Below are positions 40,001 to 49,900 of a DNA stretch of 64,000 nucleotides, one piece after another; position 1 is the stretch's first letter, and every line of letters begins with the position of its first letter. The notes below the pieces were generated by a model. It was not told where the DNA came from and made no database searches. It saw only the letters and a list, made by a program, of their open reading frames with translations. The DNA is from Heterobilharzia americana (Eukaryota; Platyhelminthes; Trematoda; Strigeidida; Schistosomatidae), in NCBI GenBank assembly GCA_944470555.2, contig OX104129.1:46099998-46163997 (forward strand), in the 5' to 3' direction. Made by a program: the position numbers and the translations under genes.

Positions 40001-43000
40001 TTTGAACAAACAGAGTAACAAGCTATGACGAATGACTATATATGAGACATATATTGGCAGATATGTGAATAAATATTATCAAAAATTTACAACTGTTGGT
40101 GTGATCATGGGCGACAATTTTGCTGGGAATATTACCAAAATAAAAGCATCATTATGTTTAAACCTCTCACTAAAAATGTACTTATAATATAGTAAGTAGG
40201 CACCTAATAAATTTCTGAAAGGACAAAATAGTTGACAAAAGCCCGTGATAACGACGAAATAAACACTTGTGAAACCTATAGAAGGACGTGTCTTCTGAAG
40301 AAATTCATCCTGTGAGCAAGTCATTATGAAACACTGGCTGTGACATGAAAAGCATTTCCCAAATAACTAGCTTACTGGATGCATTTCAGTATGCTGCTAT
40401 GGTTGCTTCATACTAACATAAGCTGATCATTTACCTAACGCAATGTGGTCGTATCAGTGATTGATACGGTGTTGTCATTCACCTTAGTATTCAAGACTGA
40501 AAAGGAGTTGTACGTCATTTTTCGCAGAAAATGTTTGTCCAGGTTGTCTAGGACTAAATCAGTATGGTAGGCTGTGCTAATATGGTTTCAATATTTCCAT
40601 TATATTTTGTTTCTTGTGTTCCTAGCCATTTAATGTTTTCATATGTAAATAATCTCACACTCGCAAATGCATTTTCATTTTTCTTCTACATAACTTAGTA
40701 TTATCTGTCTACTCTCTTGAATGCACTACTGAAATAAGAGGAACACGATACCTGTCTTGACACAAACACAAGCAATCTTCATCACCTGTACAACAATTTA
40801 GTGTTTTTCTAGGCTGTAAAAATCATTTATACTAACCACATGTACAATAAAACTAACAGTCACAAAGCTTTTTGAACGAATCTAGGTATGGTCAAACTTG
40901 TGTTTACCAAAAAGGTGAAAAGATTACTGTTTGTTTGCATGCTAGTCTACCCATTCAGTTAGCTACGTGACACCGGAAAACATATCATGAATACCTAAAG
41001 TTTTGTGAATGCTTACTTGAATTGAATTTACAGTTTTGTTAGTCGGATGTGGGCAGTTTGCAAAAAGCCCTAGACTTGGGTTTCGTGCTTCTTGGCACTC
41101 ATCAAGAAGGTGTATCTGCAACTCTGATGGAATTGGTGTTCTGCCTGAGGTTCGAACCCGCGTCACCTAGTGTTATAGTTAGCAAGGCTACCAATGAGCT
41201 ATTCTGGCTGCAACTGACCTCCTGTAGGACCGGATTAGATACATTGGTTGGTCACTAGAGAGTAACCAACTTCATGTTCTCTAGTCCTAAGTGCTGACCG
41301 AATACTATTGATCATTTTCCAATTTGGCCATGAGACTAGGCAGCTCAGTATCGTGATGCACTTTGAAAGATGCTAGTTGGATGATGGTAATCAGCAGTGG
41401 CCGAAAAGCCCAGTGATAACGTCGCTGACTACAGCACTGTGTGACACGGGTGCGAATCTGAGGCGGAACATCAATTCCGTCGAGGTTAAAAATATGCCAA
41501 CAAGCAGGAAACCAAGGTCCAGGGCTTCCTGCCGATTGCCTTGATCCAACCAACATTTATCGGAGTGCACCGTGATATGCATTGCTGCCTAGTCTGGTGA
41601 CCCTTTTGTAAAACGATAAGATCCGCCAGCACTTAGGACCAGACAACATGAAGTTGGTTACTTCCCAGTGACCATACAATGAATTTACAATTTTACTTGA
41701 AGAAGGGAATGATTATCTATGGATTAAGCAATGAAATTATATACTGGCTGATTGCAGGATGGACGGTCGGTGAAATGAATAGATTCAAGGTGTCTTGTGA
41801 ACAATAAGCAAAGTGAAATGACACTGTAATCCAACCTGTATCACTGTTGCATCATTAGTGTTCATAAAGCTTTAATGATATGTGACTGCACCTCATTAGT
41901 AATAAAGACCTTTTTGTTCGTATAAAAAATTTGTCATTGAAATTGTTTAGAGTTCGCTTGATTGGCAAGATGTATATGCTTGAACCAAGTAGAAATTTGC
42001 GTTGGATTCTAACTACCAAAGATAAGACGACTGTCTTCATCACAAGCTATGACGAGACTAGGAGTATTTTCGTTGAGAGTCTTCACTTATGTGACATGGT
42101 GTTTGAATGCTTCATTCATTATCGCATACTGGTACAAGTATTATTGGTTGGTAAATTCAAACGACACCTTATCAACGAAAATGTTTTCTGCTTGACATTG
42201 GGTAGCAATAAGTAATTACATGGTACTAAGCGTTTGGTGAATGCGGATCTAGAGTATTAAAAACAATGTCAGTTAGACCTCTCTATCTTTCACATGAAAA
42301 TGTTTTTCGTTAGAAACCAGAATGTTTGAGAACTGGAATTAGTCATTAGTACTATATCTGAATTCCGCATCTCAGGAATTATTTTGCTCAGTTTACCTTG
42401 TGGTTGTGATTGACTGACCAAATTCCTTAGATGTTTGGTTGTCAGGATCTACTACTTTTCTTAAATTTACTTAGGTTATACGTTTCTCTGACTACATTTG
42501 AACCAATGACAACAATTTCTCTTCTAAGTAGCAAATGAGTGGCCATCAAGTTAGAGAGCATCTTTAACTGGTTAGGCATTTTTTTCAAAGTATAGTGTAT
42601 TTCTTTCCATCCACTTCATTTTTAAGCGGATGCGTTGACAGCAATTTGAAAACAGCCTTCCTGACCATTAACCGTTCATATCGGTTCACGTTCATACACG
42701 CAATAGTTTTCAAATAAATAGGCATGTGTCGCATAGATGCCAAAACATTAAGAGTGAGAGATGTTTTTAATTTCAGCTAAAAGATGATAGCACATAGGGC
42801 TGATTTACAGAGAAACTGTGAGAGAGTTGACCTTTGTTGTGAAGTATTAACTTATCTTAACTGAATCACAATGTATTCAAAAAGTCGAAGAAAGATTTTT
42901 TAAAATTTTTTCCTTGTGTGAACAACAACTTTTTCCGCTGAATATTCCACGTAATTTAGGATGGTTTGGTGGAGCGAATGACTGTTTTCAAGCATAGTGA

Positions 43001-46000
43001 GTTGTTATGTGACTTTATTTTGACTACTGAAGCTAAAGTGAGGTTTGTTAAGGGCTGAGTATAAGCAACTGCATTATTCTGCTGATATCTTAGTGTTATC
43101 AGACTTATTTTCCTGACAAAGATTAAAATGGAAGGTAAAACACAAGATTTTCAATTCGGATATATTCAAAAATATTGGTCAAATTTATTTCCAAATCAAC
43201 AGCTCTTACCTGGTAAACAAGTCTTCAAAGAAACCTCAGCTGGTGTATTTCTAGCTCTCATTATTCCTTTTTCTGAAATCTCTCGATTTTTGGGATCAAA
43301 TTCACCATAATTATTAACAATGAAGTCATTATGTACATTGTTAGGATTATTTGTATTATTCACATTATTGTTTGTACTGTTAGTGCTGTGTTCCAGAATT
43401 TGTATGGACTTCTTTAAATTTTCAATACGCTCCAGTTTTGATGATCTTCTCTTGGATTGATTACTGCTATGCTTATGTATGCATAAACACCACTGATTTT
43501 GTTTTGAACTGTTTTGGGTTACACAATTGTTACTGTCTTTATTCATACCATTCTGTGTCTTACTATACTTAGGTGAATAGGTTGTGTTCACAAATATTTG
43601 TTTGTTCGAAGATAATGTTTTGCTTGAATGTTTACGACAGCGAAATATACCAAACAGTACCAGAAATATGATCAACAATAGGAGAAAAGCTCCAATTATT
43701 AAAGGGATTATTAGTTTATCTATTGATATACGATGATCTGATAAGAATGCAGTTGCAGTGCTAAACACTCCTCTATCCATTAATTCATTTGCGGATGCGC
43801 TAAGTGCTTTCAATTGAGCTTCGGATGTCCATACAAGCTTCACTGTACGTGAATTATTCAATGAATATGGACTACCTAAATCACGAGCAATGACAGTTAG
43901 ACTTAAACTGAATGAGTGTAGCTCATGAGCACGATTTGTAACAGAATTTTCAGAAGAAATTAAATTAGTGTCATAGAGATGAACCGAAGCTTTTCCACTT
44001 ATTGGGAATTGATTTGAAGTGAGTAATTTGTTCATTAAAGAATGGTGAACTGTTTCTCGAAAGTAACAGACGCCGGTTGTTGCATCAATTTCAACTAATC
44101 CATAACCATTGTTATCTAAAGAATATCTGACCACAGAATTATCACCAATATCAGGATCATGAGCTTTAGCAGTGAATAACGTTGTTCCGGCAGTTGCCAT
44201 TGAAGAACCAGGCTCTATGTGAAATTCTTGACCATTCAATGGAGTCTCAAATATCGGTGGATTATCATTTACATCTAAAACTGTGATAATAACTGTAGCA
44301 GTTGCTGTGTATTGATGCCTCCATTTATTGCTTAATTTTGGGCCATCGAGTAGATTTTTTGATGCCAGTGAAGTATCGTCAACTGCGAAAGCTCGAAATT
44401 CATAGTGAGCACGTACTTCGCGATCTAGATGTTGATTGAGACGTATTTCGCCATTCCGTGAATTTACTGAAAATATCTTACCGTCACCTTCGTTTTCCAA
44501 GTGGTACATTATAGATGAGATTCCAGTTAGTGGATTAAAGCTGGGTTTTTGTAACATTGAGGGGTTCTGTCTTTCTATGATTTGTCCGATCATTTCACTT
44601 TCAGCCAGACCATCAGTATCTACCGCCCTTATTGTTCCAACTATGTTGCCAATAGGAGCATCCTCATTTAGTGAGAAGTAATAAACACCATCTTCAGGTC
44701 CACCACGACGAATATCATTCACTTTATCACCAATAGTTGACATTATCCAATAAGGGGGATTGTCATTTACGTCAAGCACATCAACTCTAATTAAGGTGGT
44801 ACCACTTAAACTTGTTTCTCCATGGTCACTTGCTTCAGCAATCAATTCGATTTGGGCAACTTTTTCTCTGTCTATAAAACCTACTCTCCATAATATCCCG
44901 GTCTTTTCGTCAATTTTGAATGCATCATTTCCTCCTGACAGTAAGCTGTAAGTCACCTCACTATTCGCGCCCTCGTCCTCATCATCTGCTCTGATACGAC
45001 CAACTTCAACCTTAGACTGGTCATCAAATATATCTTTAATAGAATTTATCAATATTGATGGTGTTTCAAATACACTGAATCGGTAGTTATGATGAGTGAA
45101 CTTCGGCACATTATCATTTATATCTAGTATTTTAATTGCAACTATTGTGCTTCCAGTTAAACGGTTTGGTTGGACTAGCTTCCCAGTATTTTGATATGTT
45201 CCCGATGCATAATTAACTTGCACTTGATCAACACAGACCACCTTAACAAAGACCCAGGGTTCAACTTCTCGATCTATAGGTTTTAATGATAACATCTTAT
45301 AAAACAATAGTGGTGAACTATAATCGGTAAACGTCATTCCATAACCTTCTGGACGGTCAATATAGTTTAAATTGGACACCTTATCTAGTGCAAACCGTGT
45401 ATCGTTTGTTTCACAATGCACCTCTAGAGAGTTTAATAGTGAACCAGTGTTACCTTGTAAAATATCACCATCCTCTACCGTAAGGTGTGCGACTGTCAAC
45501 TGTTCGTTTTGATTTTCTAATAGGCTTCCTACAATTTTTGTTTGAGCACTGTGAAATTCGAGTCCTGCTTGGAATGGTTGTGTATACTGTACAGATATCA
45601 AAGGTTCGTTGTCATTAACATTCTCTACTAAAATGAATAAATCAATACTTCCTGTCAGTGATGGAGATCCAGAGTCTACAGCTTCTATAACCAACTTTAC
45701 TAAGCGACCGCTGTGTTCTCGATTCAGGTCTGACCAAGTTGTTCCATGACGATCATCTGCGTCCATTTTCTTTGCAACTTTTAAGACTGCAGTCCCATTG
45801 TTGTTTTCCAATTTGAACCACTGCAATGAAGCTGCATTTTGGTCACCAATTGTTGGTTCTTTAAGACGGTAGGTAATCTGACCATTCAAACCACGATCTT
45901 CATCATCAGCCACTAAGGTGACTAGTGAACTCCCAGGTGCCTGAGTCTCTGAGATTTTTAAAAATTCCTGAGATATGGCATGACCATACAAGTCAGATGG

Positions 46001-46912
46001 TGATGTAAATGTTGGAAAATGGTAGATTGGTTTTCTGAATTTTGGAATGTTGTCATTAATGTCCGTAACCACTAAGTGAATAGTCTGTGTACCAGTTCGC
46101 TGAGGATTCCCGCCATCCAGAGCCAATAAGTGGAACCAGTATTCATCTTGCTTCTCCCTATCTAGCAAGCCTAGTATACGTAAAGATGGAACAGGAGGAT
46201 TGGTACCACCTTTGTTTTCACTGTCAGTACTCACAATTAGATTGAATAGTGATTTATCTATTTCGTGCCCTGAAACAGTTGTGAGCCGGTAAGTTTTAAT
46301 TCCATTCTCCGGTAAGTCAATGTCATGTGCTTTAGGTAATTCAAGTGTGGCTGGATTTATTGCATTTGGTTTGCTATTGGAATGTAGCATATGGGGAGAA
46401 CTTAAAGCGTTGCCACTTGTCATATCGAAATTTTCTATATTCTCTGGTATTCTGAGCTCAATTGGGTCCTTTTTAGTAAATGTGGGGCTGTTATCATTTC
46501 TGTCCAAAACACGCAGCGTCAACTTCCCATAAGATGGCTCATGACGTTTACCATGTAAAATAATTAAGGGGATATCACAGAATGGCATTTGAGAGTCAGT
46601 CTGAGATTCTCTTGTTCCACAAAGCTCATCACGATCTGGACCGTTGTGTCCATCCTTAACAACCAGCTGCACAGAACCATCAAATCTATGCTGACGTATT
46701 TCCAAGTTATTTATTCCAGGACTTGATGGATTTCCGATCGCAATGTAATGCGTTTTAGGTTCCATACTTCCAAATGATGGGAATCTATGCTCCAGGTTGT
46801 CTATTATAACCGTCCCAGCTCTGGCATCTTCCATAACATCAATTACAACAGAATTTCCAGCTGCTTTCATTAAAGTTACATAGAAAGTGCATAGTAAAAA
46901 TATCAAGAACAT
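26001..46912 (-). CDS. Protocadherin, four coding exons (join 46912-43210, 39681-39614, 39341-39266, 26524-26001)
   Basis: Single-pass membrane adhesion protein of the cadherin superfamily, expected at the plasma membrane with calcium-dependent extracellular repeats. The spliced frame is 4371 nt (1456 codons plus stop). Residues 1-19 form a signal peptide. Seven cadherin repeats follow, marked by linkers DRNDNSP (137), DINDNIP (284), NVNDNEP (431), DINDNVP (597), DVNDNPP (714) and DVNDNPP (880); the seventh ends without a linker. A hydrophobic helix spans about 1067-1089, and the roughly 367-residue tail is Asn/Ser-rich. EC1 carries the paired cysteines (98 and 112) seen in protocadherins. 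Seven repeats resemble delta-1 protocadherins. Exon junctions are inferred from splice consensus and phase (1, 0, 1), not from transcripts. Intron 3 (12.7 kb) is loaded with transposons. The family assignment is firm; exon 4 is the least certain part because of its distance. Confidence 0.88.
27308..27356. repeat. (AT)n microsatellite in intron 3
   Basis: About 24 AT units, uninterrupted. Confidence 0.95.
27512..27529 (+). repeat. G-rich tract
   Basis: GTGGGGT followed by eleven consecutive G, an outlier in AT-rich surroundings. Confidence 0.9.
28246..28625. mobile_element. Head-to-head inverted pair of family-2 tRNA-SINEs in protocadherin intron 3
   Basis: Minus-strand arm 28257-28440 with B box GGGTTCGAGCATC (28362-28374) and tail ending CACTGCTGGTCACCAAGAT (lowest coordinates). 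Plus-strand arm about 28441-28615 with TAACGCTCTGGCATTCGAA, CAGTGGAAACATCATTACTC, GATACATCCAG and tail CCACTGCTAGTCACCAAG (28590-28607). The tails are inverted copies at the two outer ends, so the promoter-bearing heads face each other. Confidence 0.65.
29855..30560 (-). mobile_element. Penelope-like element fragment (C-terminal GIY-YIG-type region and 3' repeat)
   Basis: Minus-strand coding remnant followed at lower coordinates by the same non-coding repeat (about 29860-29970) that forms the inverted repeats at 18.2-19.5 kb. The order (endonuclease-like C-terminus, then terminal repeat) matches Penelope-like elements. 5' truncated. It lies in protocadherin intron 3, in the gene's orientation. 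Confidence 0.8.
30055..30507 (-). pseudogene. Penelope-like element C-terminal endonuclease fragment
   Basis: A 150-residue open stretch containing YIGRSNRDMQLRNVEHVPKW, then HPSSSITKHILETNH, FIEALAIRKF and LCIQKQFVLTLNPPW before the stop. In Penelope-like proteins the GIY-YIG domain shows the same order: YIGR, an EH(V/I)P block, SSI-KH--ETNH, EALAI and LC-QK ending in PW-stop. The reverse transcriptase part is absent, so this is a relic. Confidence 0.8.
30561..34613. other. Intron 3 of the protocadherin, no further feature except the TA repeat at 31026
   Basis: No exon-like open stretch with splice sites that would fit the gene's phases was noticed, but small exons could be missed. Confidence 0.5.
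31026..31071. repeat. (TA)n microsatellite in intron 3
   Basis: About 23 TA units, uninterrupted. Confidence 0.95.
34614..37735 (-). mobile_element. RTE-clade non-LTR retrotransposon, copy B, inside protocadherin intron 3
   Basis: Runs from about 37735 (truncated inside the endonuclease start, near the NVRTMF equivalent) to the 3' tail near 34614, which is AATAATAAATAA-like as in copy C. Endonuclease, linker, reverse transcriptase and C-terminal segments are all recognisable by alignment with copies A and C but are full of frameshifts and stops. Outside a near-identical block (about 36525-37085) it is clearly more diverged from A and C than they are from each other, so it belongs to a different subfamily. 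It has the same orientation as the host gene and sits in its 12.7 kb intron. Confidence 0.88.
39095..39215 (+). mobile_element. Family-1 SINE fragment in protocadherin intron 3
   Basis: GAGCAGTCCTGCTGTCCAGTG followed by CTCTCAGG and the tail TCAGTCCATGATGAA and GAAATAAGTAAATCAG. The middle of the hammerhead (stem II and GAAA) is deleted. It lies just 3' of exon 3 (minus-strand sense) but on the opposite strand. Confidence 0.55.
39266..39341 (-). CDS. Protocadherin exon 3 (76 bp, cytoplasmic tail)
   Basis: Enters in phase 0 after TATGCAG| (39342/39341) and leaves in phase 1 at ACAG|GTAAAA (39266/39265). It encodes 25 residues beginning PSVLMYHP and ending DENDT, then one base (G) that joins TT of exon 4 to give Val. 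A second AG acceptor lies 10 nt upstream (exon would begin at 39351); using it would shift the frame and stop after about 16 codons. Intron 2 is only 272 bp, which supports exons 2 and 3 belonging together. Confidence 0.8.
39614..39681 (-). CDS. Protocadherin exon 2 (68 bp, cytoplasmic tail)
   Basis: The acceptor is T-rich and ends TTTTCAG|AC (39682/39681); the donor is TGG|GTAATG (39614/39613). It enters in phase 1 (G from exon 1 plus AC gives Asp) and leaves in phase 0. It encodes Asp followed by 22 residues beginning CVPSIVGG and ending AHFKW. No stop occurs in this phase. It is too short to stand alone and is accepted because both sites and both phases fit exons 1 and 3. Confidence 0.82.
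41038..41679. mobile_element. Inverted dimer of family-3 hammerhead SINEs in protocadherin intron 1
   Basis: Minus-strand unit: A box 41191-41201, B box 41148-41158, hammerhead relic 41076-41106 with core TTGATGA instead of CTGATGA. Plus-strand unit from 41391: degenerate A and B boxes, hammerhead core deleted but GAAACCAAGGTC kept near 41498. The segments 41250-41390 and 41545-41680 are inverted copies of the element's distal part (shared AACATGAAGTTGGTTAC and CAGCACTTAGGAC). A 15-bp near-identical sequence (TGAATTTACARTTTT) flanks the whole block at 41023-41037 and 41680-41694. Confidence 0.75.
41695..43209. other. Distal-5' part of protocadherin intron 1, no feature recognised
   Basis: It contains a 94-codon plus-strand frame (41931-42215) starting after stops, with no recognised domain. 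I cannot tell a decayed repeat from chance. Confidence 0.45.
43210..46912 (-). CDS. Protocadherin exon 1: signal peptide, EC1-EC7, TM, proximal tail
   Basis: Encodes residues 1-1234 plus the first base of codon 1235. The open frame runs on to 43196, but a donor matching CAG|GTAAG at 43210/43209 ends the exon. Cadherin motifs are plentiful: DRE at 251, 547, 681 and 830, Asp-rich DxD-type calcium sites near 335-338, 642-646 and 764-767, and six xDxNDNxP linkers. The helix at 1067-1089 is followed by the stop-transfer residues RCRKH. An Asn-rich stretch lies at 1180-1201. The ATG at 46912 is preceded by an in-frame TAA (46924-46922) and a splice acceptor (46928), so it is the natural start. The ectodomain has no introns. 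Confidence 0.97.
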
Positions 46913-46921
46913 GGAGTCGAG

Positions 46922-46930
46922 TTAAACCTG
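46922..46930 (-). promoter_or_regulatory. Splice acceptor and in-frame stop just upstream of the protocadherin ATG
   Basis: A pyrimidine-rich run ending TTACAG| (46928) is followed by 15 bases and then the ATG. An in-frame TAA lies at 46924-46922. The 5' UTR on this exon would therefore be only 15 nt, with the rest coming from a cis-spliced upstream exon or a trans-spliced leader (schistosomes use one; which applies here cannot be told from DNA). Confidence 0.65.
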
Positions 46931-49900
46931 TAAGAAGTAAAAGAAGCAACAAAGATAAATAGACGTGTTCTAAGTATATAAGATTCAAATATTTAGCTCA
47001 AGGCATACAAATCGTATAACAAGTTGTAACTAGCTAATTGAGAAGACATCGAATTAGGTTGTCAAAAGTTAGTTGTTACTAGCTGGTGATAAAAATCAAG
47101 AACCCGTTTACTCAACATTATATAAATACATGGTAAAAGTGAACTTTGGCAATCCTGAAATTGGGTTTTTATGCTTCTTAGCATTTATTTTCACAGAGAT
47201 GGTGTATTCAAGAATTCAGCCATGACGTAAAATATTTACAGGCTAATTTCACACAAGAAAAAATTCAAAGGTTAAAGTTACGGAGCTCTCTGTTTGACAG
47301 CCAACTGTGCAGAACTGAGAAACCTTTAAATAACGTACAGACAGCACCAGCGACGTAGTCCTGATTTCTAGTCCAATGTGATCGTTAATTTTTAATGAAA
47401 TGATGGAAACACATTACGCGGAACCAAGTTTTGGAAATGATTGATCACAGTCACACAACGTAGTGACATTATCCCATAAAACATTCTTAAAGAACTTGAT
47501 TCCGATAATTCAACACTTATTTAAGGTCAAAGCTTTAAGCTTTGCATAATCGTAAGTGTCGGTTACTACCATTTCACAGACGACTTTGTCACTCTAAAGA
47601 GTGATGCCTACTTGCCAGAATTCTTTCGGAATTATCGTCATTTAGCTTCATCACTATTCAACTAAGAGGTCCCAAGTATTTATTTAAGCACTTGAAAGTA
47701 AGATGTTTTATTAATTCTTGGGAGTAATCTTATCATCCTCAACCATTACATGCATTCATTCAGACGAATTCGCGCTACTGGGACAAAAACCAACCATTTG
47801 AGGATAGAGTCAAAGGAAAACAAGAGACTGAAAAATCAGCTGCTTGAAAATATCTGCTATCGCTTAGGAATAATACTCATAATAATACTGCTAAGAATCA
47901 AGACACCATCTTTGTCAAAAAACACTAATGTGGTAAAACTATCGAAATTTATTTCAGGAAGTTGACACATCCTATGAATAATTCAGTAGAACAAGATGCT
48001 ACCAATCAATGCCTTCAACAATTTTTTCTTACATCTTAATTAAGAAAGCACTACTTGTATACGTTTTTAGTTTTTCTGCAGGTAGCGAAAGAAAAGAAAC
48101 ATTGAGAACATTGTAAATCAAAACAAAAACGGCTGGAAGTATACTGTTTCCGGGATTTTTGTAATGGTTTATCCCAAATGTAAACTATTACAATTATTGT
48201 ACACAGTTATGTTATAGTTTTTACTGGTCGTATACTATAAACTAATAAGATTTGAGGACTTTAAAATGTCTAGAATTCAATCACCCCATTTTTCACTGAA
48301 TTGTTAGAACAGGAAAACAAATGGCATACTATTGTCGTTTGTGAACTATGCTTGTTTTGAAGACTTTCAACTATAGTGGAATTCATAGATGATGACTCAG
48401 TTTGTGAAAGAATACAAGCAGCCATAGGATTGGAGCAGAAATTCAGGAATTACAGGCCAAAAGACTTGAACCTATAACACTATCAGCAGTCTTTGAGAAA
48501 ACTAGGGTTAACCTGAACGATGATATATTTAATACTGAACTAGGTACATTTGAGTAAAGTGGTCTGATTCCCTTGGGTGAGAGGGGTACCCAAGTATTCC
48601 TTATATTTTGATTGTTAACCCCGTAATATTTTCTTTTTATGAATATTTCAATGAAATATATATAGCGTTCATGTGTAGTGTATTCGATAATTTTAGCTGT
48701 CATCAGGATAAAGAAGTGAAGCATTGCTTATCTCTGACTAGTTAAAACTGCAATCATCATTATTTGAATGTTATTATGCCTGAAGCGCAACAAGTGTTCA
48801 GTAAGATAATGTTTAAAGCCTAGGTTTTAGTTGGTATTGTGTAACCTTCCTTTCAAACGCAAAAGAATTATGCCAGAGTTTGTGGTGGATTATTTCAACT
48901 TATGAATTTTTATATTTTAAAATTGAACGTTATTATTTCATTTAATACATATTAAATGGATCGTGTGTATGATCATTCATGACAAAACAAGTTAACAGTG
49001 AAAACCAGCTGCGGTCACAGAGCTTTTGCACTTTTGGCTTATGGTAAAAAGTGTGAGTTGATCACACAAAGAGCGACTAATGACTATTATTAGACATGTC
49101 GCGAAACTTGAGACTGACTAGAATAAAAGTTTGACAAATAAAGTGATCCCATGGAAGGTGTCTGAATATTTTGAATGAGATATTTTCAGGTTATCTTTTT
49201 ATTATGACTTGTTGTTTCTCATTGTTAGTTGTGTCAGAATATATTAAAGTGTTCTTTAAAACAAATATCTCCTCTTTCTACTCTCTACTTTAAAAGCCTA
49301 CGAAATCTTTCATAAGTTATCATATGAATTAGGCTTTTTTGGAACTACACATGTATGAAACAACTCGAACGAACTCGAAAAGTGTAACCGATGCAAGCTA
49401 CCCACAAAACATCACATTTCGGGACAGAAATCACAATAAACTCTATATAAGACCGTCAGAGTTTTCGGTTAAAAAATACATCATTACAGACTGTGAACAT
49501 TCACCTTAGAATTGCAGCTTATGAAGACTCACTCCATATACAGACAATGAAATGATTGGTGAATTATATATTTGTTCGTTTAGAAGTCTAAGTCTTGTAT
49601 GCGGCGCTAATGTTCAACAAAATTCAGTTCCTATGTGGTAAAGTTGAAGTACTGTAGATACAAAGGTATCATGACTAATTCCACCTAAGGCGTAAAATCT
49701 TCTATTCAAGTGGTATCAGCCTACGTTGTAAACGTCAGATGTCTGTTTTTGATTCGTACTGGAATTTGTGGTAAACACCAAGTGTAACACGTCATCGTGG
49801 TCTCAATAGAAAAGATTTTTATTCACTTCATTATACTCTGAATATCAAATTGTTTCTAAATATCCTTATCTGAGTTCTTCGGAAACGGTTGGTAAGCGAA

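Noticed and set aside
41931..42215. 94-codon plus-strand frame in intron 1
   Set aside because: No recognisable domain or splice context fitting the host gene, and the opposite strand is open too; left as unexplained intronic sequence.
43196..43209. Native C-terminus GKSC-stop of the large protocadherin frame
   Set aside because: It lies beyond a strong CAG|GTAAG donor and is most likely intronic read-through; a retained-intron isoform ending there is possible but unsupported.
44436..44681. Plus-strand frames within 43.1-46.6 kb
   Set aside because: Shadows of the protocadherin exon on the opposite strand.
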